The notes beneath the pieces were generated by a model. It was not told the origin of the DNA and did not search any database. It worked only from the letters and a program-made list of their open reading frames with translations. Below, one piece after another: positions 5,744 to 12,526 of a stretch of 15,119 nucleotides of DNA. The stretch comes from SpSt-583 sp034434015. Lineage in GTDB: Bacteria > Chloroflexota > Anaerolineae > Anaerolineales > UBA6663. The DNA is taken from positions 1-15,119 of the forward strand of contig DAOUAB010000260.1 of the NCBI GenBank assembly GCA_034434015.1, read 5' to 3'. Position 1 is the stretch's first letter. Every line of letters begins with the position of its first letter. The position numbers and the translations under genes are program-made.

Positions 5744-6529
5744 ATGGCGGACACTCGCGACCTGGTTCAACAACAGTTCGGCGCGCACGCCCAGAATTAC
5801 GTGACCAGCGCCGACCACGCCCAGGGCGAAAGCCTGGACCGGCTGATGGCCTGGCTGCCATTTGAGCCCGGCTGGCGCGTGCTGGACGTGGCCACCGGCG
5901 GCGGCCACACGGCCCTGGCGGCGGCCGCGCGCGCCGGCCAGGTCGTCGCCAGCGACCTGACGCCCCGGATGCTCCAGGCGGCCCGCGCCCATCTCCAGCG
6001 CCAGGGCATAACCCGCGCCTCCTTCCCGGCCGCCGACGCCGGCGCTCTGCCGTTTGCGGACCGCGCCTTCGACCTGGTCACCTGCCGCCTGGCCGCCCAC
6101 CACTTCCCGGATTGCGCCCGTTTCACGGCCGAGGCCGCCCGCGTCCTGCGCCCCGGCGGCTGGTTCGCCCTCATTGACAACGTCACGCCGCCGGAGGCCC
6201 GCGCCGCGCGTTTCGTCAACGCCTTCGAAAAACTGCGCGACCCGTCCCATGCCTGGGAGTACTCGGCCGTGGACTGGGAGGCCTTCTGCCTCCAGGCCGG
6301 CCTGACCCTCCGCCTGCGCGAAGACTACCGCAAGCCGCTTGAGTTTGAGCCCTGGTGCCAGCGCCTCAGCGTGCCAGAGCGGACCCGCCAGCAACTGCGC
6401 GCCATGCTCTGGCATATCCCGGACGAAGCCCGCGACGCCCTCCAGCCCCGCTTCGCCGGCGACCCGCTGACCGGCCCTCTCTGGTTTTCACTCGGCGAAC
6501 TGCTGTTGGTGGCCCAGAAGCCCGGCTGA
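5744..6529 (+). CDS. Class I SAM-dependent methyltransferase (UbiE/Methyltransf_11 type)
   Basis: A 261-residue protein. Motif I VLDVATGGGHTALA (46-59) binds SAM, D71 in VVASDLTPRML is the acidic residue contacting the ribose, AADAGALPFAD (96-106) is motif II/III, and RVLRPGGWFALID (133-145) is the post-core strand. The order and spacing match the UbiE/MenG-like and YcgJ-like small-molecule methyltransferases. The substrate cannot be told from sequence, and nothing nearby belongs to quinone synthesis. It is divergent from the LysM operon across a 185-bp shared regulatory region. Confidence 0.88.
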   Translation: MADTRDLVQQQFGAHAQNYVTSADHAQGESLDRLMAWLPFEPGWRVLDVATGGGHTALAAAARAGQVVASDLTPRMLQAARAHLQRQGITRASFPAADAGALPFADRAFDLVTCRLAAHHFPDCARFTAEAARVLRPGGWFALIDNVTPPEARAARFVNAFEKLRDPSHAWEYSAVDWEAFCLQAGLTLRLREDYRKPLEFEPWCQRLSVPERTRQQLRAMLWHIPDEARDALQPRFAGDPLTGPLWFSLGELLLVAQKPG

Positions 6530-6573
6530 AACCATCCGCCAGGGGCGCACAACCATACAGCCATCGGGATATC

Positions 6574-6592
6574 GCCCGGCCAATGGCCGGGC
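6574..6592. terminator. Candidate hairpin after the methyltransferase gene
   Basis: A perfect 8-bp stem (GCCCGGCC with GGCCGGGC) with a 3-nt AAT loop lies 45 bp after the stop codon. No T-run follows, so it may be a T-less terminator or just a palindrome. Confidence 0.35.
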
Positions 6593-6630
6593 GCCGTTCA
6601 CCACAGTTTCACCCAACCTTCGCCCATCTT

Positions 6631-6662
6631 TTGCGGACCGCGCCGGTCAGATTTGGTATAAC
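6631..6662 (+). promoter_or_regulatory. Candidate promoter of the DUF1800-DUF1501 operon
   Basis: TATAAC at 6657-6662 is a fair -10 box. TTGCGG at 6631-6636 could be the -35 but the 20-bp spacing is long. It lies 75 bp before the preferred ATG 6738. Confidence 0.35.
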
Positions 6663-6737
6663 GCTCCTGAAGCACGTCAGCGCCAATTGAATCATCGGGC
6701 GAGTGACACCTGGGCGCATGGAGGGAGCATCGGGCCT

Positions 6738-8516
6738 ATGGCGACAAATGCAGTTGCAGGCCGGCGCGAGGCGTTGCAGGCCGGCGCGGCGCTGGCCGTC
6801 GGCGCGGCGCTGGGGCCGTGGCTGGAGGCCCGGCCGCTGGCCGCCGACGAGCCGCAGGGCGGTCCGCCGGCTCCGGCCTCCCTGGCCCAGATCGCGCTCA
6901 ACCGCCTGGCGTTCGGCCCGCGGCCGGGGAGCTTCGATTTCGACACGTTCGCGGCCCGCCCCGGCGCCACCGACGCCGACAAGCTCTACAACTTCATTGA
7001 CTGGCAGTTGAACCCGAACTTCGGCGACGACGCCGAGTACCTCAGCCGCCGCAGCGCGGCCGGCTTCGCCACGCTGGACAAATCACTCGCGCAGTTGTGG
7101 ACCGACCACGTCATCGGCGCCACCGGCGCGAACAGCTCCAACATCCGCAACCAGCCCGCCCGCGAGGTCCGCGCCGACACGCTGCTGCGCGCGGTCTACA
7201 GCCAGTGGCAGCTCTACGAGGTGCTGGTCTGGTTCTGGCACAACCACTTCAGCGTCTACGCCTGGGACTCCAGCATCGCGCCGGTCTGGGTGCACTACAA
7301 CCGGGATGTGATCCGGGCCAATGCGCTCGGCAACTTCCGCGTCTTCCTCGAGGCCGTGGCCAAGAGCGCGGCCATGCTCTACTACCTGGACAACGCCACC
7401 AGCCAGGGCGCGCAGTTCAACGAGAACTTCGCGCGCGAGCTGTGCGAGCTGCACACCCTCGGCGCCGAGAACTATCTGGGGGTCGTCGAGGACCCGCAGT
7501 CCATCCCGCGCCAGCCGTTCTCGCTGCCGGCCACGCCCGGCTACTGGACCACCGGCACGACGCCGCCGGTCGAACTCGCGGTCGGTTACTGCGACAACGA
7601 TGTCTACGAGGTCGCGCGCTGTCTCACGGGCTGGCGCGTCAACGACGGCACCGCCGGCGCGCCCGGCAACACGGGCACGTTCCTGTACTGGTCCGCCTGG
7701 CACGACCGGGCCAACAAGCTGGTGCTCGGCAAGTTCTTTCAGGCCGACGCCGGCGAGCAGGAGGACGGCTGGAAGGCGCTCGATCTGCTCGCCTACCATC
7801 CGGGCACCGCGCGCTTCATCTGCCGCAAGCTGTGCCGGCGCCTGATCGGCGACAACCCGCCCGGAACGCTGGTGGACGCGGCGGCGCAGGTTTTCATGGA
7901 CCAGCGGCTGGCGCCCGACCAGATCAGGCAGGTGGTGCGTTTCATCCTCCAGTCCCCCGAGTTCCAGACGACCTGGGGCGAGAAGATCAAGACGCCGGCC
8001 GAGGCCGCCATCGGCCTGCTGCGCGCCACGCGCGCGGACTATCAACCCAACGCCAGCCTGGAGTTCGCCACCACCAACCCGATCTGGTCCCGCTACGACG
8101 CCATGGGCCAGCCCATGTTCGGCCGCCGCTCGCCGGACGGCTATCCCGACGTCAAAGAGGCCTGGAGCGGCACCACGTCTATGCTCTACCGCTGGCGTTT
8201 CTGCAATGACCTGGTGGAGGACCGGATCCGCACGACCATCAACGGCTCCCCGGCCCTCATCACCAGCGCCAACCTGGCCGCCCAGACGCCGGCCGGGTTG
8301 ACCACGCCGTCGGCCATCGTGGATTTCTGGACCGCGCGCGTGTTCGGCCCCGGCTACACCCTGCCGGCCCCGGTGCGGACCGAGCTGCTCAAGATGATGT
8401 CCGGCTCCTACCCGAATGATCCGAACGACAACGCCCTGACGACCCAGCAGATCAACGACCGGCTCAAGCGCATGGTGGCGCTGCTGCTGATGGGGCCGGA
8501 TTTCCAGTGGCGGTGA
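6738..8516 (+). CDS. DUF1800 family protein, probable Tat export
   Basis: A 592-residue protein. Starting at ATG 6738 gives a twin-arginine-like signal (GRREALQ followed by an Ala/Gly-rich hydrophobic stretch to about residue 35). An upstream in-frame TTG at 6687 would bury this signal. Family hallmarks are WFWHNHFSV, FNENFARELCELHTLG, YEVARCLTGW and FICRKLCRRL. DUF1800 proteins are large exported proteins of unknown biochemical role, commonly encoded next to a DUF1501 protein, as here 47 bp downstream. A weak GGAGGG lies 12 nt before the start. Confidence 0.9.
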   Translation: MATNAVAGRREALQAGAALAVGAALGPWLEARPLAADEPQGGPPAPASLAQIALNRLAFGPRPGSFDFDTFAARPGATDADKLYNFIDWQLNPNFGDDAEYLSRRSAAGFATLDKSLAQLWTDHVIGATGANSSNIRNQPAREVRADTLLRAVYSQWQLYEVLVWFWHNHFSVYAWDSSIAPVWVHYNRDVIRANALGNFRVFLEAVAKSAAMLYYLDNATSQGAQFNENFARELCELHTLGAENYLGVVEDPQSIPRQPFSLPATPGYWTTGTTPPVELAVGYCDNDVYEVARCLTGWRVNDGTAGAPGNTGTFLYWSAWHDRANKLVLGKFFQADAGEQEDGWKALDLLAYHPGTARFICRKLCRRLIGDNPPGTLVDAAAQVFMDQRLAPDQIRQVVRFILQSPEFQTTWGEKIKTPAEAAIGLLRATRADYQPNASLEFATTNPIWSRYDAMGQPMFGRRSPDGYPDVKEAWSGTTSMLYRWRFCNDLVEDRIRTTINGSPALITSANLAAQTPAGLTTPSAIVDFWTARVFGPGYTLPAPVRTELLKMMSGSYPNDPNDNALTTQQINDRLKRMVALLLMGPDFQWR

Positions 8517-8563
8517 GGGGCCGACAACAGACGACAGATTACAGACGACTTCGAGGTTACCCG

Positions 8564-9952
8564 ATGCCCGTTTCCATCAGCCGCCGCCAGTTTCTGCAGG
8601 GTTGCTCGGCCGCCATCGCGGCCATGGCCGGTTCCCGCCTCACCCGGGTGGCCCTCGCCCAGGGCGCCGTCAATCAGGACATCCTGGTGGCCGTGTTCCT
8701 GCGCGGCGCCTGGGATGTGCTGAACGTCCTGCCGCCCCTGGCCGGCGCGGACCGCGGCTACTATGAGGATGCGCGGCGCAGTTACCTGCGCGTGCCGGTC
8801 AGCGGCGCCGGCGCGGCGCTGCCGCTCGGAACGCTGGACTGCGTCCCGTTCGGACTGCACCCGTCCATGGCGCCGCTGCTCAACCTGTACCAGAGCCGCC
8901 ACATTGCGTTCGTCCACGCCTGCGGCATGAACCACGGCACCCGCAGCCATTTCGACGCCATGCAGTTTATGGAGATGGGCACGCCGGGCCAGGTCGCCGG
9001 CTCCGGCTGGATCACGCGCCACCTCCAGACCGCCACGAACCTGCCGCCTGTTCTTCAGCTGCCCGCGCTGGCCGCCAACTCCAGCCAGCCCACCTCGCTC
9101 CTGGCTTACCCGGACGCCGTCGCCATGTCCGGCCCGTCGGCCTTCCGCTTCAACGGCAGCACCAGTTCGTTCGCCGGCCAGACCTACTCTTACTGGCAGC
9201 AACAGTCGCTGCGCCAGATGTACACGGGCGCGTCGTGGCTGGACCGCGCCGGCCTGGAGACCCTGGACACGCTGGCGGTCGTCCAGAGCGCCGGCAGCTA
9301 CACGCCCGCCAACGGCGCCGCCTACCCGAGCGGCTCGTTCGGGAGCAGCCTGCAGACCGTCGCCCAGATGATCAAGCTCAACGTCGGCGTGCAGGTCGCC
9401 ACCATTGACTTCGGCGGCTGGGATACGCACGAATACCAGGGCGCCTCCACCGGCTACATGGCCGGCCTGCTGGACCAGCTCGCCCGCGGGCTGGCCGCCT
9501 TCTACACCGACCTGAGCGGCTCGGGCGCCAGCGACTACATCCGCCGCACCACCGTGGTGGTGATGAGCGAGTTCGGCCGCCGACTGCGCGAGAACCGCAG
9601 CCAGGGCAGCGACCACGGCCACGGCAGCGCCATGATCGTGATGGGCGGCCAGGTGAACGGCGGCCGGCTGTACGGCCGGTGGCCGGGCCTGCGCAACGAC
9701 CAGCTCTTCGACGGCGCCGACCTGGCGGTGACCACCGACTATCGCGCGGTCCTGAGCGAGATCCTGGTGCGCCGGCTGGGCAACGGCGCGCTGGACCAGG
9801 TCTTCCCCGGCCTGACCTCTTATCTGCCCCTGGGCATCGTCCAGGGCACGGATGTGCCGGTGAGCCTGACCCCGGCTCCGCCGCCGCCCCCGCGCGTCAA
9901 CCTGGGCTACGAGACCTTCCTGCCCGCCGTCAATCGCGGTTGCGCGCCCTGA
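8564..9952 (+). CDS. DUF1501 family protein, Tat-exported
   Basis: A 462-residue protein. ATG 8564 gives a textbook twin-arginine signal, SISRRQFLQG plus a hydrophobic Ala-rich stretch ending near VALAQ; a GAGG lies about 7 nt upstream. The frame extends back to GTG 8507 inside the end of the previous gene, but that start would hide the signal. Family motifs are VAVFLRGAWD (where most members have a Gly-rich RGGxD-type turn), GGWDTHEYQG, VVMSEFGRRLREN and DHGHGSAMIVMGG. DUF1501 proteins share the alkaline-phosphatase/sulfatase-like fold but have no established substrate. The Pro-rich C-terminus ends in YETFLPAVNR, similar to the short C-terminal tails often seen on exported Chloroflexota proteins (inference). 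It is co-transcribed with the DUF1800 gene and followed by a strong terminator. Confidence 0.92.
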   Translation: MPVSISRRQFLQGCSAAIAAMAGSRLTRVALAQGAVNQDILVAVFLRGAWDVLNVLPPLAGADRGYYEDARRSYLRVPVSGAGAALPLGTLDCVPFGLHPSMAPLLNLYQSRHIAFVHACGMNHGTRSHFDAMQFMEMGTPGQVAGSGWITRHLQTATNLPPVLQLPALAANSSQPTSLLAYPDAVAMSGPSAFRFNGSTSSFAGQTYSYWQQQSLRQMYTGASWLDRAGLETLDTLAVVQSAGSYTPANGAAYPSGSFGSSLQTVAQMIKLNVGVQVATIDFGGWDTHEYQGASTGYMAGLLDQLARGLAAFYTDLSGSGASDYIRRTTVVVMSEFGRRLRENRSQGSDHGHGSAMIVMGGQVNGGRLYGRWPGLRNDQLFDGADLAVTTDYRAVLSEILVRRLGNGALDQVFPGLTSYLPLGIVQGTDVPVSLTPAPPPPPRVNLGYETFLPAVNRGCAP

Positions 9953-10018
9953 GGCGCGCCCGGTCTTCGCCATAACGCCGGGCCTGCGAGCCCATTCCCC
10001 TCCCTCCCCCCCTCGCCA

Positions 10019-10064
10019 GCCCCTCTCCTCCCATCACCCGACGGGAGGGGAGGGGCAATTTTTT
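10019..10064 (+). terminator. Intrinsic terminator after the DUF1501 gene
   Basis: A 14-bp stem (10019-10032 with 10043-10056, a single T-G wobble) with a 10-nt loop is followed by AA and six T at 10059-10064. It ends the DUF1800-DUF1501 transcript just before the miaB promoter. Confidence 0.85.
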
Positions 10065-10081
10065 CGCTTATGCCCGTATGG

Positions 10082-10087
10082 TAAAAT
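10082..10087 (+). promoter_or_regulatory. -10 box of miaB, apparently leaderless
   Basis: TAAAAT ends 7 nt before ATG 10095, which would put the transcription start at or next to the A of the start codon. There is no Shine-Dalgarno. No clear -35 hexamer is present; the T-run of the preceding terminator occupies that place. Confidence 0.55.
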
Positions 10088-10094
10088 CCCGCGC

Positions 10095-11441
10095 ATGAAG
10101 TATCACATCTGGACCGAAGGCTGCCAGATGAACGTCGCCGACTCGCAGCGCGTGGCGAGCGCGCTGGAGCAGTTCGGGTACGCGCACGAACCCGAGATCG
10201 AACAGGCGGACGTCATCGTGCTCAACACCTGCGTCGTCCGGCAGAGCGCCGAGGACAAGGCCTACGGCCGCCTGACGTCCCTGCGGGCCATCAAGCGCCA
10301 GCGCCCGGACCTGGTCATCAACCTGATGGGATGCCTGGTCGGCGTGAAGGGCGCTGAGAAACTCAAGGCCGCCCTGCCTTACGTGGATGTGTTCTCGCCC
10401 CCGTCTGAGCCCGGCCCGCTGCTCCGCCACCTGCTGGAGCGCGAGGGCCGCGACCTGGCCGAGGCCGAGGTCCTGCAACGTTTCGCGTTCCAGGATGAGG
10501 CGACCACCGTCCTCAACCCGGCGGCCGGCGGCTTCCCGTTGCCCGCCGCCGAGCGCGGCCGGCTGATCGCCGCCCATGTCCCGGTGGTGTACGGCTGCTC
10601 GCACGCCTGCACGTTCTGCATCATCCCGTTCCGGCGCGGCGTCGAGCGCTCGCGGCCGGTGGGCGAGGTCGCGGCCGAGGTGCGCGCGCTGACCGCCCAG
10701 GGCGTGAAGGAAGTGACGCTGCTGGGCCAGATCGTGGACCGCTACGGACAGGACATCGCCGACGGCCCGAACCTGGCGCAGCTCCTGCGCGTGCTGCACG
10801 ACATCGACGGCCTGGAGCGCCTCCGCTTCCTCACCTCGCACCCCAACTGGATGACGGCTGAGCTGCTGGAGACCGTGGCCGCGCTGCCCAAGGTCTGCGA
10901 GCACATCGAGGTGCCGGTGCAGGCCGGCGCCGACGCCGTGCTGGCGAGGATGAAACGCGGCTACACCCAGGCCGATTATCGCCGCCTGGTGGAACGCATC
11001 CGCGCGACGATCCCGAACGTCTCGATTGCCACGGACATCATCGTCGGCTTCCCCGGCGAGACCGCCGAGCAGTTTCAGCAGACGTATGACCTCCTGGCCG
11101 ACTTGAAGCTGGACGTCGCCCACCTGGCGCGCTACTCGACGCGCCCCGGCACGGTCGCCGCCCGCCGCCTGGCCGACGACGTGCCCGAGGAGGAGAAGCT
11201 GCGCCGCTTCCGGCTGTTAGAAGACCTCCAGGCGCAGGTGGCGGCCGAGATCAACGGCCGCCTGCTGGGCCAGACGGTGGAAGTGTTGGTGGAAGATCAG
11301 CACAAGGGCAAGTGGAAGGGCCGCACGCGCACCAACAAGCTCGTCTTCTTCGCCGACGACGCCGACTGGCGCGGCCGGCTGGCCTCGGTCCGGGTCACCC
11401 AGACCAGCCCGTGGAGCCTCCAGGGCGATCTCGCCTCGTAA
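10095..11441 (+). CDS. miaB: tRNA-2-methylthio-N6-dimethylallyladenosine synthase MiaB
   Basis: A 448-residue radical-SAM methylthiotransferase that adds the 2-methylthio group to i6A37 of tRNAs reading UNN codons. The N-terminal domain holds the three cysteines of the auxiliary 4Fe-4S cluster: C10 (TEGCQMN), C46 (NTCVVR) and C80 (MGC). The radical-SAM triad is C168, C172 and C175 in GCSHACTFCIIPFRRGVERSRP. TLLGQIVDRYG, FLTSHP and DIIVGFPGET are the usual barrel motifs, and the last ~65 residues form a TRAM RNA-binding domain. The length is normal. MtaB and RimO are the alternatives, but the ERSRP and LLGQ-VD-YG signatures favour MiaB. Confidence 0.93.
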   Translation: MKYHIWTEGCQMNVADSQRVASALEQFGYAHEPEIEQADVIVLNTCVVRQSAEDKAYGRLTSLRAIKRQRPDLVINLMGCLVGVKGAEKLKAALPYVDVFSPPSEPGPLLRHLLEREGRDLAEAEVLQRFAFQDEATTVLNPAAGGFPLPAAERGRLIAAHVPVVYGCSHACTFCIIPFRRGVERSRPVGEVAAEVRALTAQGVKEVTLLGQIVDRYGQDIADGPNLAQLLRVLHDIDGLERLRFLTSHPNWMTAELLETVAALPKVCEHIEVPVQAGADAVLARMKRGYTQADYRRLVERIRATIPNVSIATDIIVGFPGETAEQFQQTYDLLADLKLDVAHLARYSTRPGTVAARRLADDVPEEEKLRRFRLLEDLQAQVAAEINGRLLGQTVEVLVEDQHKGKWKGRTRTNKLVFFADDADWRGRLASVRVTQTSPWSLQGDLAS

Positions 11442-11445
11442 CGCC

Positions 11446-11464
11446 GGCGGCCTGCCCCGCCGCC
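11446..11464. terminator. Hairpin just after miaB
   Basis: GGCGGC (11446-11451) pairs with GCCGCC (11459-11464) across a 7-nt loop, starting 5 nt after the stop. A second small stem (GGTTGG/CCAACC, 11480-11496) follows. Neither has a T-tract, so termination is only suggested. Confidence 0.3.
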
Positions 11465-11524
11465 GCCCTGACCGCCACCGGTTGGGGCGGCCAACCGTCC
11501 CAATCCAATCAGTACCGAAGTATC

Positions 11525-11554
11525 TTACAAACCATTGCGCTTGTCGGTTAAAAT
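11525..11554 (+). promoter_or_regulatory. Promoter of the receiver/roadblock-like gene, leaderless
   Basis: TTACAA (11525-11530) and TAAAAT (11549-11554) are separated by 18 bp, a good sigma-70-type pair. Only 6 nt separate the -10 box from ATG 11561, so the transcript should start at or very near the start codon. Confidence 0.65.
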
Positions 11555-11560
11555 GCCGCT

Positions 11561-12442
11561 ATGCGCACCGTGCTGGTCGCCGACCCAAACGCGACCTTTT
11601 CTGTCGTCGTCGCCGACGCCCTGCAACGGCTGGGCGGTTTTCAGGTGGTGACGGCCGCCACCGGTCCGGAGGCCCTGCAGAAGGCCCAGGCCGCGCGGCC
11701 CCTGCTGGCCGTCATTGACGGCGCGCTGCCCGATTGCCGGGTGCCGGACCTGATCCGACAGCTCCGTCAGCAAACGCCGAACCTGCCGGTCGTGCTCATG
11801 CCGGTTGAGGCCGGCGATGTCCCCGCCGACATCCCGATCCAGGGGGTGATGACCAAGCCCTTTTTCCTGCCCGACCTGCCGGCCCTGATCATCAACCTGC
11901 TGGGGCCGGAGCCGAATCCACCGACCCAGGCCGAGGCCGCCCGGCCGCGCAACCCGCGTCTGGCGGTCACCGGCGCGCTGAACGCCGCCCCGCTGCGCGC
12001 CCGGCTGGGCCAGACCGGCATGCTCCCTCCGGCGCCCCCGCCCAGGCCGGTGACGCTGGACGATGAGACGCGGCGCCAGGTGGAAGGCCAGATGGAGGCC
12101 CTGAGCCGCGGGCTGCGCGACGAGCCCGCCTTCCTGGCGCAGGGCGAGAAAGTCCTCGTCATCGTGCCCCGGCTCAGCCCGTCGGCCACCACCGCCCTGG
12201 TCCAGGTGGCGGCCCGGGCCTGGGCCGCGCAGACGCGCGCGCCCGAGGTCATCCGCTTCGAGGGCGATTCCGAGATCACGCGCTACATGCTGTACTCGGC
12301 GCGCGTCGTCGAGGGCCTGACCCTGTCCGTGGCCCTGCGCCTGCGGATCCCGCTGCCCATCGTCCGGCGCGTCGTCCGCGACACCGCCGCGCGTCTGGCC
12401 GAGTTGCTCAAAGCCGCGCCCGGCAACGGCCAGACGCCCTGA
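11561..12442 (+). CDS. Response-regulator receiver-like protein with roadblock-like C-terminal domain
   Basis: A 293-residue protein. Residues 1-112 form a receiver domain: VLVADPN at 4-10 (D8 of the acidic pocket; the neighbouring acidic residue is missing), the phospho-acceptor candidate D53 in AVIDGALPD, and K99 in MTKPFF. A Pro-rich linker spans about 113-175. Residues 200-288 (VLVIVPRLSP, YMLYSARVVEGLTLSVALR, then a long helix) look like a roadblock/LC7 domain, the fold used by MglB-type partners of small GTPases; this assignment is by eye only. No DNA-binding output is seen. No histidine kinase or GTPase gene is nearby, so partners are unknown. Confidence 0.7.
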   Translation: MRTVLVADPNATFSVVVADALQRLGGFQVVTAATGPEALQKAQAARPLLAVIDGALPDCRVPDLIRQLRQQTPNLPVVLMPVEAGDVPADIPIQGVMTKPFFLPDLPALIINLLGPEPNPPTQAEAARPRNPRLAVTGALNAAPLRARLGQTGMLPPAPPPRPVTLDDETRRQVEGQMEALSRGLRDEPAFLAQGEKVLVIVPRLSPSATTALVQVAARAWAAQTRAPEVIRFEGDSEITRYMLYSARVVEGLTLSVALRLRIPLPIVRRVVRDTAARLAELLKAAPGNGQTP

Positions 12443-12511
12443 CCGTCCCTCTGGCCTCACCTCCGCGCCTGCGCCTTCGAGCCCCGCGTCGCCTTTTGCG
12501 GACACGCGCAG

Positions 12512-12517
12512 TATACT
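12512..12517 (+). promoter_or_regulatory. -10 box of polA, apparently leaderless
   Basis: TATACT ends 9 nt before ATG 12527, again too close for a normal 5' leader, and no Shine-Dalgarno is present. TTGCGG at 12496 is only 10 bp away and is not a proper -35. The rest of 12443-12526 holds nothing recognisable. Confidence 0.5.
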
Positions 12518-12526
12518 GGCCGTACT

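Noticed and set aside
8520..8556. Short tandem similarity (ACAGACGA twice) before the DUF1501 gene
   Set aside because: Only two imperfect 8-10 bp units; too short to support a repeat array or operator.
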